Shown piece by piece: positions 23,701 to 33,600 of a DNA stretch of 64,000 nt. Position 1 is the first letter of the stretch; the number at the start of each line of letters is the position of its first letter. The stretch spans positions 2,542,001-2,606,000 of the forward strand of contig JAVHJL010000001.1 in NCBI GenBank assembly GCA_036971715.1, written 5' to 3'. Source of the DNA: Arthrobotrys musiformis. Its lineage: Eukaryota; Ascomycota; Orbiliomycetes; Orbiliales; Orbiliaceae. The notes beneath the pieces were generated by a model. That model was not told where the DNA came from, ran no database searches, and saw only the letters and a list, made by a program, of their open reading frames with translations. The translations under genes and the position numbers were made by a program.

Positions 23701-25189
23701 GCCTCGTCCGGTCCTCTTTGACAGCCACACTTGAGGTTGTTGGTTTCGTACGTGAAGCGGCCGCGGCCTCGTCGGAATCACTAAACCGCCATACTGACCC
23801 CCCTGCAGTCGGTTTGAATCGATTCCTAAAAAGCTCCTTCGCTTCTTCGCGGCAAGCATGGACATCGTTCTTATTCTTTCTAAGCAAACTAGTGATGTCT
23901 GCCATAGTGTCGGATTGATCGCCCTCTTGAGCATCAGTTGACCGATACGAGTCCATATATGCCTCGACAGCATCCATTACATCCGTCCCGATAGCCAGCG
24001 GATGCTCGTTTTCGAACTTTTGAGCTATATCTTCCGCGGGAACCTTCAGTGGTGCCGTCGAGAAACTCCACGCAACCTCATGTACAGCGCCGTGGCATAT
24101 CAATCTTGACTCCGCTGCTTCCTTGCCAAGCCATGCCGCCGCAGATGCCGTGTTTTGAAGTTCCATAAAGCATTTTTCTAATATAGTTTTATGGGATGGT
24201 GCTGAGAGGATCTTCGCATAGTAAGGATCAAAGTGGAAGGGGTCGAGGCGTTCATTGGCATAGAAACCAAATATTAGGTATGATACTTGGGCGGTGTGTA
24301 AAGTTTTCACGGTCCCATCTTTCGCTGTGTAGGTGAGATCATCATGTATAGAAAATACATGGGCATTATGTGGCTGGTAATCTGGGAACAAGGAGTTGGA
24401 GCTGCTGACCACAGTCAGCGGATTCCCGGGACCGCGTCTTGTATGTCTATTAGGGTCCCAATCCTCGAGCCTGAATTTTTGACCCAAGAATGTAGTTCCT
24501 TGTTTTCCCGTGGGTTTATCGGGGTCCAAAAACGGGGCCGCCTCTGTTTCAACATCTTCGGCCGTACCAAAGTCTTCTATTTCTCGAATACTGTCGCTCT
24601 CGACAACAAAAGAGCGAAGGATTGGTGCTTCCGCTTCCGTCGCCGCCGTGCCATCCGCACTGAGTGTGGCGCTGGCTATGTACCTGAAAACGAACCATCG
24701 ATCAGGGACTGGCCGAAACTATAAAATTCAAAATGTCAAAAAAATATTCAGCGGCGGCTTCTCAGTTGCCGGGTTAAAAACCGTCTAACTTACGTCTGGC
24801 TCGCCGTTATTTTCAATGTTTTCTCCAGTCGCAGGAAATCCGCTCTCCACTCTTTGTTGGTTATGTTGTTCCTTGGCTGAATAACTCGTAGTTATTCCAG
24901 TGCGAAAGCCCCTTGGTAGAACCCAATGGAGATAGACGCCCATACGGTCAGCTCTGGGTTTTCCAGTGCCATAGACATCCGTGATTCTCGTATTCACTTC
25001 TACTGGAGATGCCGCGTGAAGTCGCACCGAAGGTATGACATCTGCCTTGAGTAGAGATCCATATCGAAGCCCGGAATAATCTGGCAGGTTCAATGGGCTT
25101 ATCTTCGATTTTCGATCAGAAGCGAACAGCGGGGGACTGAGGACGAAGGCATCGACGGATAATGGAACACACACAACAGGGCGGTCCAT
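20711..25189 (-). CDS. 1467-aa protein of unknown function with a bacterial-like YLHW-x-LP motif
   Basis: Two exons: 25189-24794 and 24718-20711, with one 75-nt intron, giving 1467 aa. The intron joins the N-terminal 132 residues to FRPVPDRWFVFRY; this splice creates a continuous motif block, YLHWVLPRGFRTG (86-98) then RPVPDRWFVFR (134-144) then FVVESDS (about 170). From memory, uncharacterised bacterial proteins carry a similar order of motifs (LHWALP...FPPVPNRWLV..R...VESD); this was not searched. The C-terminus contains VGPVLIPG and GDWVWLQPKP, then ends in Lys-rich residues. No signal peptide, membrane segment or known enzyme motif is visible; the protein is soluble-looking with acidic stretches. 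It is divergently transcribed from the 1137-aa gene across a shared 1.4-kb region, which suggests co-regulation. Function unknown; probably a structural or assembly component of the same system as its neighbours. Confidence 0.85.
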
Positions 25190-25563
25190 AACTCTTCAAG
25201 CTTGTTGAATCTCAAGGCTATAGCTATCAAATGTAAAAACAAGCCGATTGTGAGTCTATAGTTTGTACTATTTGTCAAAATTGAACCAAATATTAAATCG
25301 ATGCTTGCGGTCTGGACTTATTCAGATTATCAGGAAGCACCAACATTCGTTGCAATACGGCTAGGATCGCTCAAGCGCAAACCAATGAGTGCTGTGCAAT
25401 TGTTTCGGTGGATTAGTTGGATTTTGTCAGAATTCGAAGCACCAGATTAGAAATTAGCAATTGAGCAGAAGGTTCAGCCCTGAATTTGCATGCACATGTG
25501 CCCACACCCAAGGCCCAGTTCTGCTGGTCTTGAACCCCAGCTGCAGCCCCGCATTGATATCCC

Positions 25564-25579
25564 ATGCATGCGCATGCAT
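25564..25579. repeat. 16-bp perfect palindrome ATGCATGCGCATGCAT
   Basis: An exact palindrome 375 bp upstream of the minus-strand giant gene. Twelve of its bases recur (reverse complement) at 20211-20222 upstream of the NLR gene. It could be a dimeric transcription factor site; alternating purine-pyrimidine sequence also favours unusual DNA structure. Confidence 0.8.
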
Positions 25580-26461
25580 ATGGTTGACAATCGATTCGTG
25601 CCGGTCGCGGTCGCGGCCATCGATGCGAACCTCCCGACCGCATACCCCTGCAAGCCACGTTTTATAACTTAGGAAAGAATAAACGAGCTCCGAAATGCGC
25701 ACCAATCAAGAGCTGTTATTCTCGCAAGAGCTGAATCTCAGCCGTTCCTCCAAAATCCAACAAATCGACTTGTTGCGCATGCAGGAACAATTCGTAACGA
25801 CGCGCGCGATGCGCCCTGCTAAGTTCATTATGACAAACCTTGGGCGGCCTACCGTATGATATATCGTATCCACATGGCTTAGACATGTTTCACACGACCA
25901 AAAGTCTGCATTGAAAAGGGGTGAATGTTATCTGTACGTGTATGTAGTGCCATCAATATAATATGTGGCGTCAAGATATTACATATTGTACATTGCATAT
26001 TGCATATATTGCTCAACGCAGATGCGTAGTGTATCTTGGGGTTCCGAACGTGATTGTGAGCTCTCCAGCTCTGGTCCCGAATTGATATTAGCTTTGCCCA
26101 TTCTGCCATCTAGCCGTCGGCCTAAACTTTGGGTAAGAGACGAGAGCTAGAGCCAGAGACTGCGCCCTCTTCCCCCACAATTACACCGCACGCAGACTCT
26201 GTGCCTTACCAATAGTTCGCTAACCCAGTTCCGAAGATCTTGAGACGCTCTAACAATAACTGGCGCGTTGTCGACTTGAGTTCGTGTTTTAAATTTTTTT
26301 TTTTCAGCATATCATACAAAGGGTCTATATAGTTATAGATCTAGTAAAGAAACTACCTAGAAGAGAAGTCCAAACCCTTCAAAAAGACAGTAGCGAGATT
26401 CATACGGGCCTTCAAGACAACCCTGATAGCGGTATATTCGTTTGTTAAATTTGCAAATCAA

Positions 26462-26566
26462 GTAAGTCTAACGCTATGTATATCTCGCTAGTTATGCCTG
26501 CTTAAATAAAAATATACAATAGTGTACTAGAATCGATAGCTGACCGTATTAATTTTTGATCAACAG
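26462..26566 (+). other. Possible 5' leader intron of the 1137-aa gene
   Basis: GTAAGTCTAAC starts at 26462 and TTTTTGATCAACAG ends at 26566, 42 bp before the ATG at 26609. A good donor, an AT-rich body and a good acceptor support an intron in the untranslated leader; transcription here is not proven. Confidence 0.45.
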
Positions 26567-26608
26567 CTTGGACCCGAGATATTGACTGGCCTTGAGATAG
26601 CAAAGACC

Positions 26609-29600
26609 ATGTCAACCACCACAAAAGCCTCAGATTCTGCCGCCGATGAGCTGAAGGTCAAGCTCGAACCTGGCGAAATGAAGTTGTTTTCGTCATTTAT
26701 ACCATCTTTAGATGGTGGCGACTACAAGGTTGCTATAAATCACACCTTGGAGCTTCGAGGACATCAACCAAAGCCTCTGAGCACAGAGAGAGAATTCAGG
26801 ATCACTGCACCTCGTTATGCATTGGCTCCTGGCGACGTATACTCCAGCTTTCCTCATCCAGGGTACGGTGAAGAAGCTAAAGTTCTCCCTCACGTCCTTC
26901 TCACTGATCCCCACCTCCCATGGGCTCGACCTGTGGCAGATGGAGACAAATTCAAAGGTCATCCCTGGATCGGGATTCTCAGTTTTGCAATCGAAGAGTT
27001 GCAGTCGAAAATAGCAGATGTTCTTAGTACCTATTCCAGCCTGAAAGATCTGAAGCCATCCCAAACTCAGGCCTACAGTCTCAAGCTCAAGGATTTATGG
27101 TCCCTCAATAATCAAGTTGTCCTCCCGTTGGACCCCAAGTTAATGCAACAGTCAGATGATAATAGGCCATCAGGTGAGAAAGGCACGGATATCGTCGAGG
27201 CGGTGTTTTTAACATATAAACTGTTCGAACAACTTTTTTGCGAAATAGATGGCGCTACTAAGAAGCCCATAATTTCATTGAAGAAGTTCCAATACATGTC
27301 ACATGTCCGGATGGTAAACGCAGCGGGAACCGTTAGTGCCAGCACGGAAGGCCCAGGAAACGTTCGATATGGGGTAGTCGTTGGACCTAGGTCAGGACCA
27401 GTCAGACTTACCGAAACAATAACGGACCTGTCGAAACCAATACCTATAGTCGCACATCTTTTTTCGCTTGAGAGGCTACTATCTTTGGATGTTGATTTGA
27501 TCAAGTCCAAGGGGTATGTCGGCCTGATATCCTTGCACTCCTGGGTATACGACTGCTTGCCATCGAAAGAGGAGAATTATGCGGCTGCATTAGCTATGTT
27601 AGGGAAATCTGTTCAACCGCTACGGCTTTCTACTAAAGATATCAATGGGATAGTCGGGAAGATGGTCCCGGAAGGTGCGGAAGAGGACGTCAACTGCAAA
27701 TGGCTTAGGCAAAGATTAGATGCTGGGTATTCTTTTATTTCATTTCGACCATCCACCGGAGAGCGGACGGCTGGAATATTCCGCGGTGCTCTCGTCCCGC
27801 AGCTCAGTAACATTTCCACACTTCCAAAGACCAGCAATGTCGGAAGTGACCTGCAAATAATCGATTGCGTGAGCGGAGTGCCAGACCTCACGTATCATCT
27901 TGCGTGGGAGCTTGGAAGAGGCTTGGGTTCTTCCGACAGTGTCTTTAGTGCCGCCATGTTACGACTACGAACGCGGATCAACAACGAAGCGCAGGATAGG
28001 GCTAGAGGGGGATCAAGTCAAGATCGGAAAAATATTCTAGATAGACTGAGGCGAAAACCAGATGGGAAAACGAACTTAGTGAGGGATACGAATGCGAATC
28101 AAGGCAGGAGGGGCCAAAATACTCTGAGAAGGTGGAACAAGCGAAAGGTGTGCCTCTTGGACCCAGAGGATGAGGAAACGGATTTGAAACCCGACGATGA
28201 GATCGTCACCGAAATCAAGCAAGTTACGGCAAATATTTGCCAAAACATAAAACTTCCAGGAAGCGCTGTTGGGGGTGGAGGAACGGCTAGCGGGGGAGGC
28301 GCAAATACGGCCACAGATCTGGATGCCCAAAACTCATCCAGCTGGGCGGTTATCATGCAGTGGATCATCGATAAACTTATGCTCCTCAATATACCAAACG
28401 TCTACTTATACCCGGAACCACTTGCTCTTCCGGAGGAGGCTTTTCGGACATTCCATATCGATGAAATATGGACGAATGCATTCCTAGATGGCGCCTTGAG
28501 TGTCGCCAACCACCGATTCTACACCCAGATCGACTATATCCGAGATCAACTGAAGGCCAACATCAATGTAGAACTAGCAAAAGGTAAATATCAGATACCG
28601 AAATGGGGCTTCATCATCAGAAGCAAAGTTGTCCTTGCGTTTCCAGACCTTCGAATCCAGGTACCCTGGCCAAAGGCCGTAAAAGACCCAGGGGAAGAGG
28701 TAGCCCGGATGCAACGATTAGCGCCCGATACGTTGCTTTGCCTATTTGACCGCCAACCTGGTGATGGTTTCTGGTCTGATAAAGGTCAAAATGAAATCAC
28801 CATCAAGGAACCTCCGCATCAGCAAAAATTCTCTGTAGGCGACTATCTCGGGAAAAACGAAATTGGCTTCAAGTACCGATTTCTCCCAACAGCAACGGCT
28901 CCAGACTCACAAAAAACGGCCGCCCTAAGGTCAACCGGCAAGGCCCAAGTCTATTACTACCCTGAAGGCAAAGCGAAAACCGATGGAGGGTATGATGCTC
29001 CCAATATCTACAATTGGGAGACACGATGCGTCAATTCTGCAGTATTGGCAGAAACGGCCCACAGAGCGTCTAAGACGGTATTGGCACAGGACTTGTTTAA
29101 TGCGCCAGAACCTAGCTCCGCTCTGACCGGCATACAGCTGAACGATGCGCCGATGACTTTGAGTGTTAACCTTTTGGCTAAGCCGACAGCGGGACTGAGC
29201 AATCAACGAAGTCCAAGGGAACTACCGACACTGAACTACGAGTCGGTCAGCGCGGAGGTAGCAAAAGGCCACCAACATGCTACAGCGGCGTCCTTGACTA
29301 CGCCATTTCCACGGAGAGGAAACTTTCCCTTCCCAAGAATCCGTCAAAGTAACCCCTCTCCAGAGCTCAAGCTCCGCGCAGCTGCAAGGGAAGTGGTGGT
29401 AACCCCCCTGCAGCAGGCCGCAGTTGCGAGTGCGAATCTGCAGACGACCTATTTGGAAAAGGCCGTGTTTCCTTTGCATAACTTTGGCTGCAACATCCCT
29501 GTCGACAATCCTGCAGCAATCGACTTGGTTTTCTCCATTTCAGCCCAAAGTAACGTCGACAGGTCCATTGCGCTAAAATCACTTACCGTAATTTTGCCAG

Positions 29601-30022
29601 CGGGGAAGAATCGGACAGATTTACTTCGCGTGACCCGGAAGAACGCCTCCAATTTAACTGTTCTGCCGTCTGCCCGTTCCATTGGCAAGGGGAACCGATG
29701 GCTTGCAGGGGGCAGGGAGTGTGACGGTCTCGCCAAAGAATTCACTCGAATTACAACACAGGACAACGCGCCAGCACCAACCACAACTCTCGCAGTCCGT
29801 GTGGTTCCTCGCGGAAAGCTGTGTCCACTCTCTGATATGCCTAACCTAAGCTTCATCTTGAGTGGCGTTGAGCTGAACGACATGGTATCTGCAGATGTGA
29901 AGATAATCTTCCAAGAAGAGTATTCGGTACGAGTTAAAGGTGGAGAAGAGATGCAGCTGGCATGGGAAAAAACGGAGACTATTGTCACCTACCTGAAGGT
30001 GGAAAAGCAAAGAGGTATATGA
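26609..30022 (+). CDS. 1137-aa protein of unknown function with a bacterial-like LPHVLLTDPHLPWAR motif
   Basis: A single uninterrupted frame of 1137 aa from the ATG at 26609; the frame stays open 27 bp further upstream but without an ATG. N-terminal features in order: LFSSFIPSLDGGDYKVAI (26-43), FRITAPRYALAPGDVYSSFP (63-82) and LPHVLLTDPHLPWARP (93-108), then HPWIGILSF (118-126). From memory this series matches uncharacterised bacterial proteins with an LPHIVL-x-R-x-TLPWER core; I could not verify this. The middle (residues ~460-510) is a basic low-complexity stretch followed by a Gly-rich linker (about 540-560). The C-terminal part ends in predicted beta-strands. There is no signal peptide, membrane helix or recognisable enzyme motif. 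It is divergent from the 1467-aa gene and is followed 619 bp downstream on the same strand by the DUF6603-lectin gene, so the three look like one module. Confidence 0.85.
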   Translation: MSTTTKASDSAADELKVKLEPGEMKLFSSFIPSLDGGDYKVAINHTLELRGHQPKPLSTEREFRITAPRYALAPGDVYSSFPHPGYGEEAKVLPHVLLTDPHLPWARPVADGDKFKGHPWIGILSFAIEELQSKIADVLSTYSSLKDLKPSQTQAYSLKLKDLWSLNNQVVLPLDPKLMQQSDDNRPSGEKGTDIVEAVFLTYKLFEQLFCEIDGATKKPIISLKKFQYMSHVRMVNAAGTVSASTEGPGNVRYGVVVGPRSGPVRLTETITDLSKPIPIVAHLFSLERLLSLDVDLIKSKGYVGLISLHSWVYDCLPSKEENYAAALAMLGKSVQPLRLSTKDINGIVGKMVPEGAEEDVNCKWLRQRLDAGYSFISFRPSTGERTAGIFRGALVPQLSNISTLPKTSNVGSDLQIIDCVSGVPDLTYHLAWELGRGLGSSDSVFSAAMLRLRTRINNEAQDRARGGSSQDRKNILDRLRRKPDGKTNLVRDTNANQGRRGQNTLRRWNKRKVCLLDPEDEETDLKPDDEIVTEIKQVTANICQNIKLPGSAVGGGGTASGGGANTATDLDAQNSSSWAVIMQWIIDKLMLLNIPNVYLYPEPLALPEEAFRTFHIDEIWTNAFLDGALSVANHRFYTQIDYIRDQLKANINVELAKGKYQIPKWGFIIRSKVVLAFPDLRIQVPWPKAVKDPGEEVARMQRLAPDTLLCLFDRQPGDGFWSDKGQNEITIKEPPHQQKFSVGDYLGKNEIGFKYRFLPTATAPDSQKTAALRSTGKAQVYYYPEGKAKTDGGYDAPNIYNWETRCVNSAVLAETAHRASKTVLAQDLFNAPEPSSALTGIQLNDAPMTLSVNLLAKPTAGLSNQRSPRELPTLNYESVSAEVAKGHQHATAASLTTPFPRRGNFPFPRIRQSNPSPELKLRAAAREVVVTPLQQAAVASANLQTTYLEKAVFPLHNFGCNIPVDNPAAIDLVFSISAQSNVDRSIALKSLTVILPAGKNRTDLLRVTRKNASNLTVLPSARSIGKGNRWLAGGRECDGLAKEFTRITTQDNAPAPTTTLAVRVVPRGKLCPLSDMPNLSFILSGVELNDMVSADVKIIFQEEYSVRVKGGEEMQLAWEKTETIVTYLKVEKQRGI

Positions 30023-30641
30023 AATTTATGTCTATGTATTGACCATGGGCCTTACAATCATGTCACATATACTTCCCCAAATTCATTAATTTTTTTATAT
30101 CAACCGCCGATTTAAATTCGTGACCGCGATTAAACTTTGAGGTACAAAGTTGACACCACACATTAGTATTTGGTTGGGCGAAACCCTTAGCTTGCCACTC
30201 GCGAGTTCCCGCAATATCGGTGCGCATGTACGAAGGTGTTCTCCATAGTGCATACGTGCGATTTTAATTTAGTTACATATTGAATTACGGAAGCAGCTGG
30301 GCCCAAAGCAAGGATTTTCAGCCAGTGGGTAACCTTAAGTACCACATCCAGCTCTAGACAAAGCAATATAAGCCTGACCTTCGACCAAACAGACAAATCT
30401 TACGCAACTCGTCGCTGCAAATAGCACCCCAAAAAGATTGAAAGTGAGAAGACCTAAAACCTGGCAAAGCAATTCGGTCAGCCGAATTGCGCTCTGGTGG
30501 TAAATTCCCTGTTGTATACACACCTGTCGCGTTTATAGATATAGACTCTAAATTCTTAACACAGGCATAATCATAGTTTCCCAGAAGCCCCTCTAATATA
30601 TTATTGCCCACGCACTAGCTACCGCCTTGGGCTCGTAGAAA
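30023..30641 (+). other. Spacer between the 1137-aa gene and the DUF6603-lectin gene
   Basis: A 619-bp stretch that must hold the 3' end of one gene and the promoter of the next. No open frame of interest and no strong TATA box was seen. Confidence 0.5.
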
Positions 30642-33600
30642 ATGGCGGATAACAAAAGCGCCAAAGAGACAGCTCCGACATCGAAGGATACGACCAGTGC
30701 TCCTAGTAACCCTCAAAACAATAGTGGGGCCTCTCAAGCTTCCTCTCAGAGTGGTGGAAACATATTTGAGAAGATTGTCGTGAGAAGGCTCGCGATCCCG
30801 CGGAAGGAAATTAAGAATCCTACCCTGAAAACCCTACAAGCTGGCCAGGACAATAAATCGAAATGCTTTAACGTTAAAAATGTTGCAGCTGGTGGTTTCA
30901 TGGGCTTTATGAGTGATCGCGATCGGAGGATCGAATTTATCAAAGATGTGCATGTCGATAAAACAGGAGCCTTCTTTGGGATGCTCGGTGGTTCAAATAC
31001 ACTACTACAATGGTTGAATGTTATTGAACCTCCGTTATTAATGTCCGCCTATGGAAAGATAGACCACACTACTGGAACAGATTCTTCCCTACTAGTCGAC
31101 TTGGTTGACTTCGAGATGGGAATGCTCTTGAATCCAACGAGAGTCCTGCTGTTTACAACGCAAGCCTCCGCAATTAAGGAGCAATTTGGTGAAGTTTGCG
31201 GTGGAGAGTCTGGTCTGTATGCGTACCCGGGCCATCTCCTCTTCGCTTTATCCCCGGGGACGGGCGAGGAAGCTACCGTCGGCCTAAGCGATCTTATTCA
31301 AATTTCAGGATTGAATCTCCCCAGTTGGCTTCGAGCTCCGCTTGATGTGGTGAAAGCGTCTTCCAAGCCTGGGAAAACCGGTAGGTCCGGGCTTTGGATG
31401 CTTTGCGGTATCCGTTTTGACACTTTCCTCAGACTCGAGATGGAGCTTGAAAGGTCGAATGATGACACTGGGATTAACAAGTTTCTGAACCAGTATATCC
31501 CCTCGCTGAAACTCGAAGGAATCAAAGTCATCCTCAAAAGACGGTTTATGGAAATTCCATCCTCTGGGCCGAAATTCGATTTTACAACGTTCTCTCAGGT
31601 CTGGTTGCAGGCACCAGTCATGGAAATAGAGGGCGCTGAAGGCGGAACAAAGGGTGCAATGCTGTCCGTAGGGCTTGGAAGTGGTGGGCTCTCCGTTTCA
31701 CTGCAATGGAATGAAGCTGGTGGTTCGATCAAAAGCATTGGGACCTGGCTTAACAAACGAATAGCAAGCTTGGGTGGGAACGATAGTGCCTTCCCGGAGC
31801 TGACCACTCTCTTCAAAGAAAGTTTCAGTACAGCTCCCAGCACCAAGAGCTCATGGCTGGATTGCATCCATATACGAAGACTTAATCTCGATTTTTCAAA
31901 AACTAAAATATACAATGCCTCGGTTATGTTCGAGGTTGATCTCCCGGTTGGCGCCCCTAGGGGGGGCTTCAATACAATTGTGCTTTCAGCACGCATGAAG
32001 AATGGTAGTTTTACCTTTCGAGGAATGCTCCTAGGCAAAAATCCACCCAAAACGCTTCAGGGAAAATACTACCAGCAGTCACTTGACCCATTATACGAAG
32101 TATTCACAAGCGATACGCCGTGGCCCGCAAGAAAAGGCTGTCAGGAAGCCATACAGTTAAAATATCTTGACCCGGACAATCCATTTGAGAACATCCCAAG
32201 CTGGCTTCCCAACGAAATCCACGCGCTTCTTCTAGAAGTAGAATATTCGGCCCAAAACACAAGGCTGACTTTTGAGACTACGTTCGGTATCACCGCGGAA
32301 ATGGGCGGTGATCTACCAATATTTCAAATCAAGGAGCTAAACCTCTTCCTCGAAATCAACAAACCCAAAGGCGGCGCCAAACAAGTCGCCGTACGGTTTG
32401 ACGGAACCGTGAATATATATGGACACGGCGCCAAATCCAATTCACCCCCGGTTGGACGATTGGATATCACCCTTCAATATCAAACGCCGGGTTCTTGGTT
32501 GTTGCGAGGAGGGCTCCATGGGATCAAAATGAGCTCTTTGGCCACCTTCTTCGATGCTACTACAGCCGACATTGTGGTGGATATATTCAAGAATGTTTAC
32601 TTGCATGAGCTAATCGTTGAATATATGTTCAGCAAAGGGGGTTCTGGTACACTTGGTGTGAACGCCCGTATGGTCATTGCGAATGTTGATTTCAGTCTCT
32701 CCTACAAACACTTCGGGAAGTCGACAGCAGAATTGAAAACATCCACCCCACAGCCAGGGAAAATCAACTGGTTGATCAGTGCTAAGGCCCAACCAGCAAA
32801 GGGTAGCAATATAAAAAACCCAAAGATTCGAGACTGGATAGCGGACCTTATAGATGAGGAACTGGCGGCGGACCTTCCGGGGTTCGTAGGGAATACCGAA
32901 ATTCCCCTAGACACACTAGTCGCCTCAGTTAGGTGCTTTTCCGTGGAAGGCCATACAATGTTTGTCTTTCGCCTATCGATAAAAGGTTTCGGGTTTGAAT
33001 TCGCACAGATCCAGAAGAACAACCAGGCCGCGCCAGCAAAGTCAGGTCAAAATGATAACAAGGGGAAAAGTACTGCCGAAGATACAAAATCAAAAGAGGC
33101 TAAAAGTGCACCGGTACGGCTTCTACGTATCAAACTAAACGCATTCCCGGATTGTGGTAATCTGCCTCTAGTAGGCGAGGTCAAACAACCTTTGGAAGAG
33201 ATCGATTTCCTGTGGTCAAGTGCCTCACTCGATCGTTCAACTGTGGGGCTTTTCAATACTTACATCTTCAACGAGAGTAACGACAAGCTAAACTGGAAAG
33301 AGCCCATTGCGGCAGGTGGCACACTGGATAAAGCTGACATCCTCATCGTAAGCGGGTTTCATTTTATGGTTATTATGGACCTCAAATCAGGCCCGACGGT
33401 CATTCTGGATTATGTCTTTGGCCAAAAGGGCTCTTCAAAGGATTCAAAATCCGCCACAGGAGGGACCAATAGCGCTTCCTCGTCAAAGGCAGTAACATCT
33501 TCATCTCAGACCTCGGCTGCCAAACCGTCTACCGAAGTGGCTAAGCAAACAGATGAAAGCAAGCCAAGCGCCCCTGCACCATTTGAAAAGAAAGTTGGGC

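Larger units (their letters stand above)
25190..26608. promoter_or_regulatory. Shared divergent promoter region of the two unknown giant genes
   Basis: The region lies between two start codons facing outward (ATG 25189 minus, ATG 26609 plus). It contains the 16-bp palindrome at 25564-25579, several GCATGC/CATATG-type words, a poly-T tract near 26290-26305 and a possible 5' leader intron for the plus-strand gene. Short open frames in it are not supported as genes. Confidence 0.55.
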
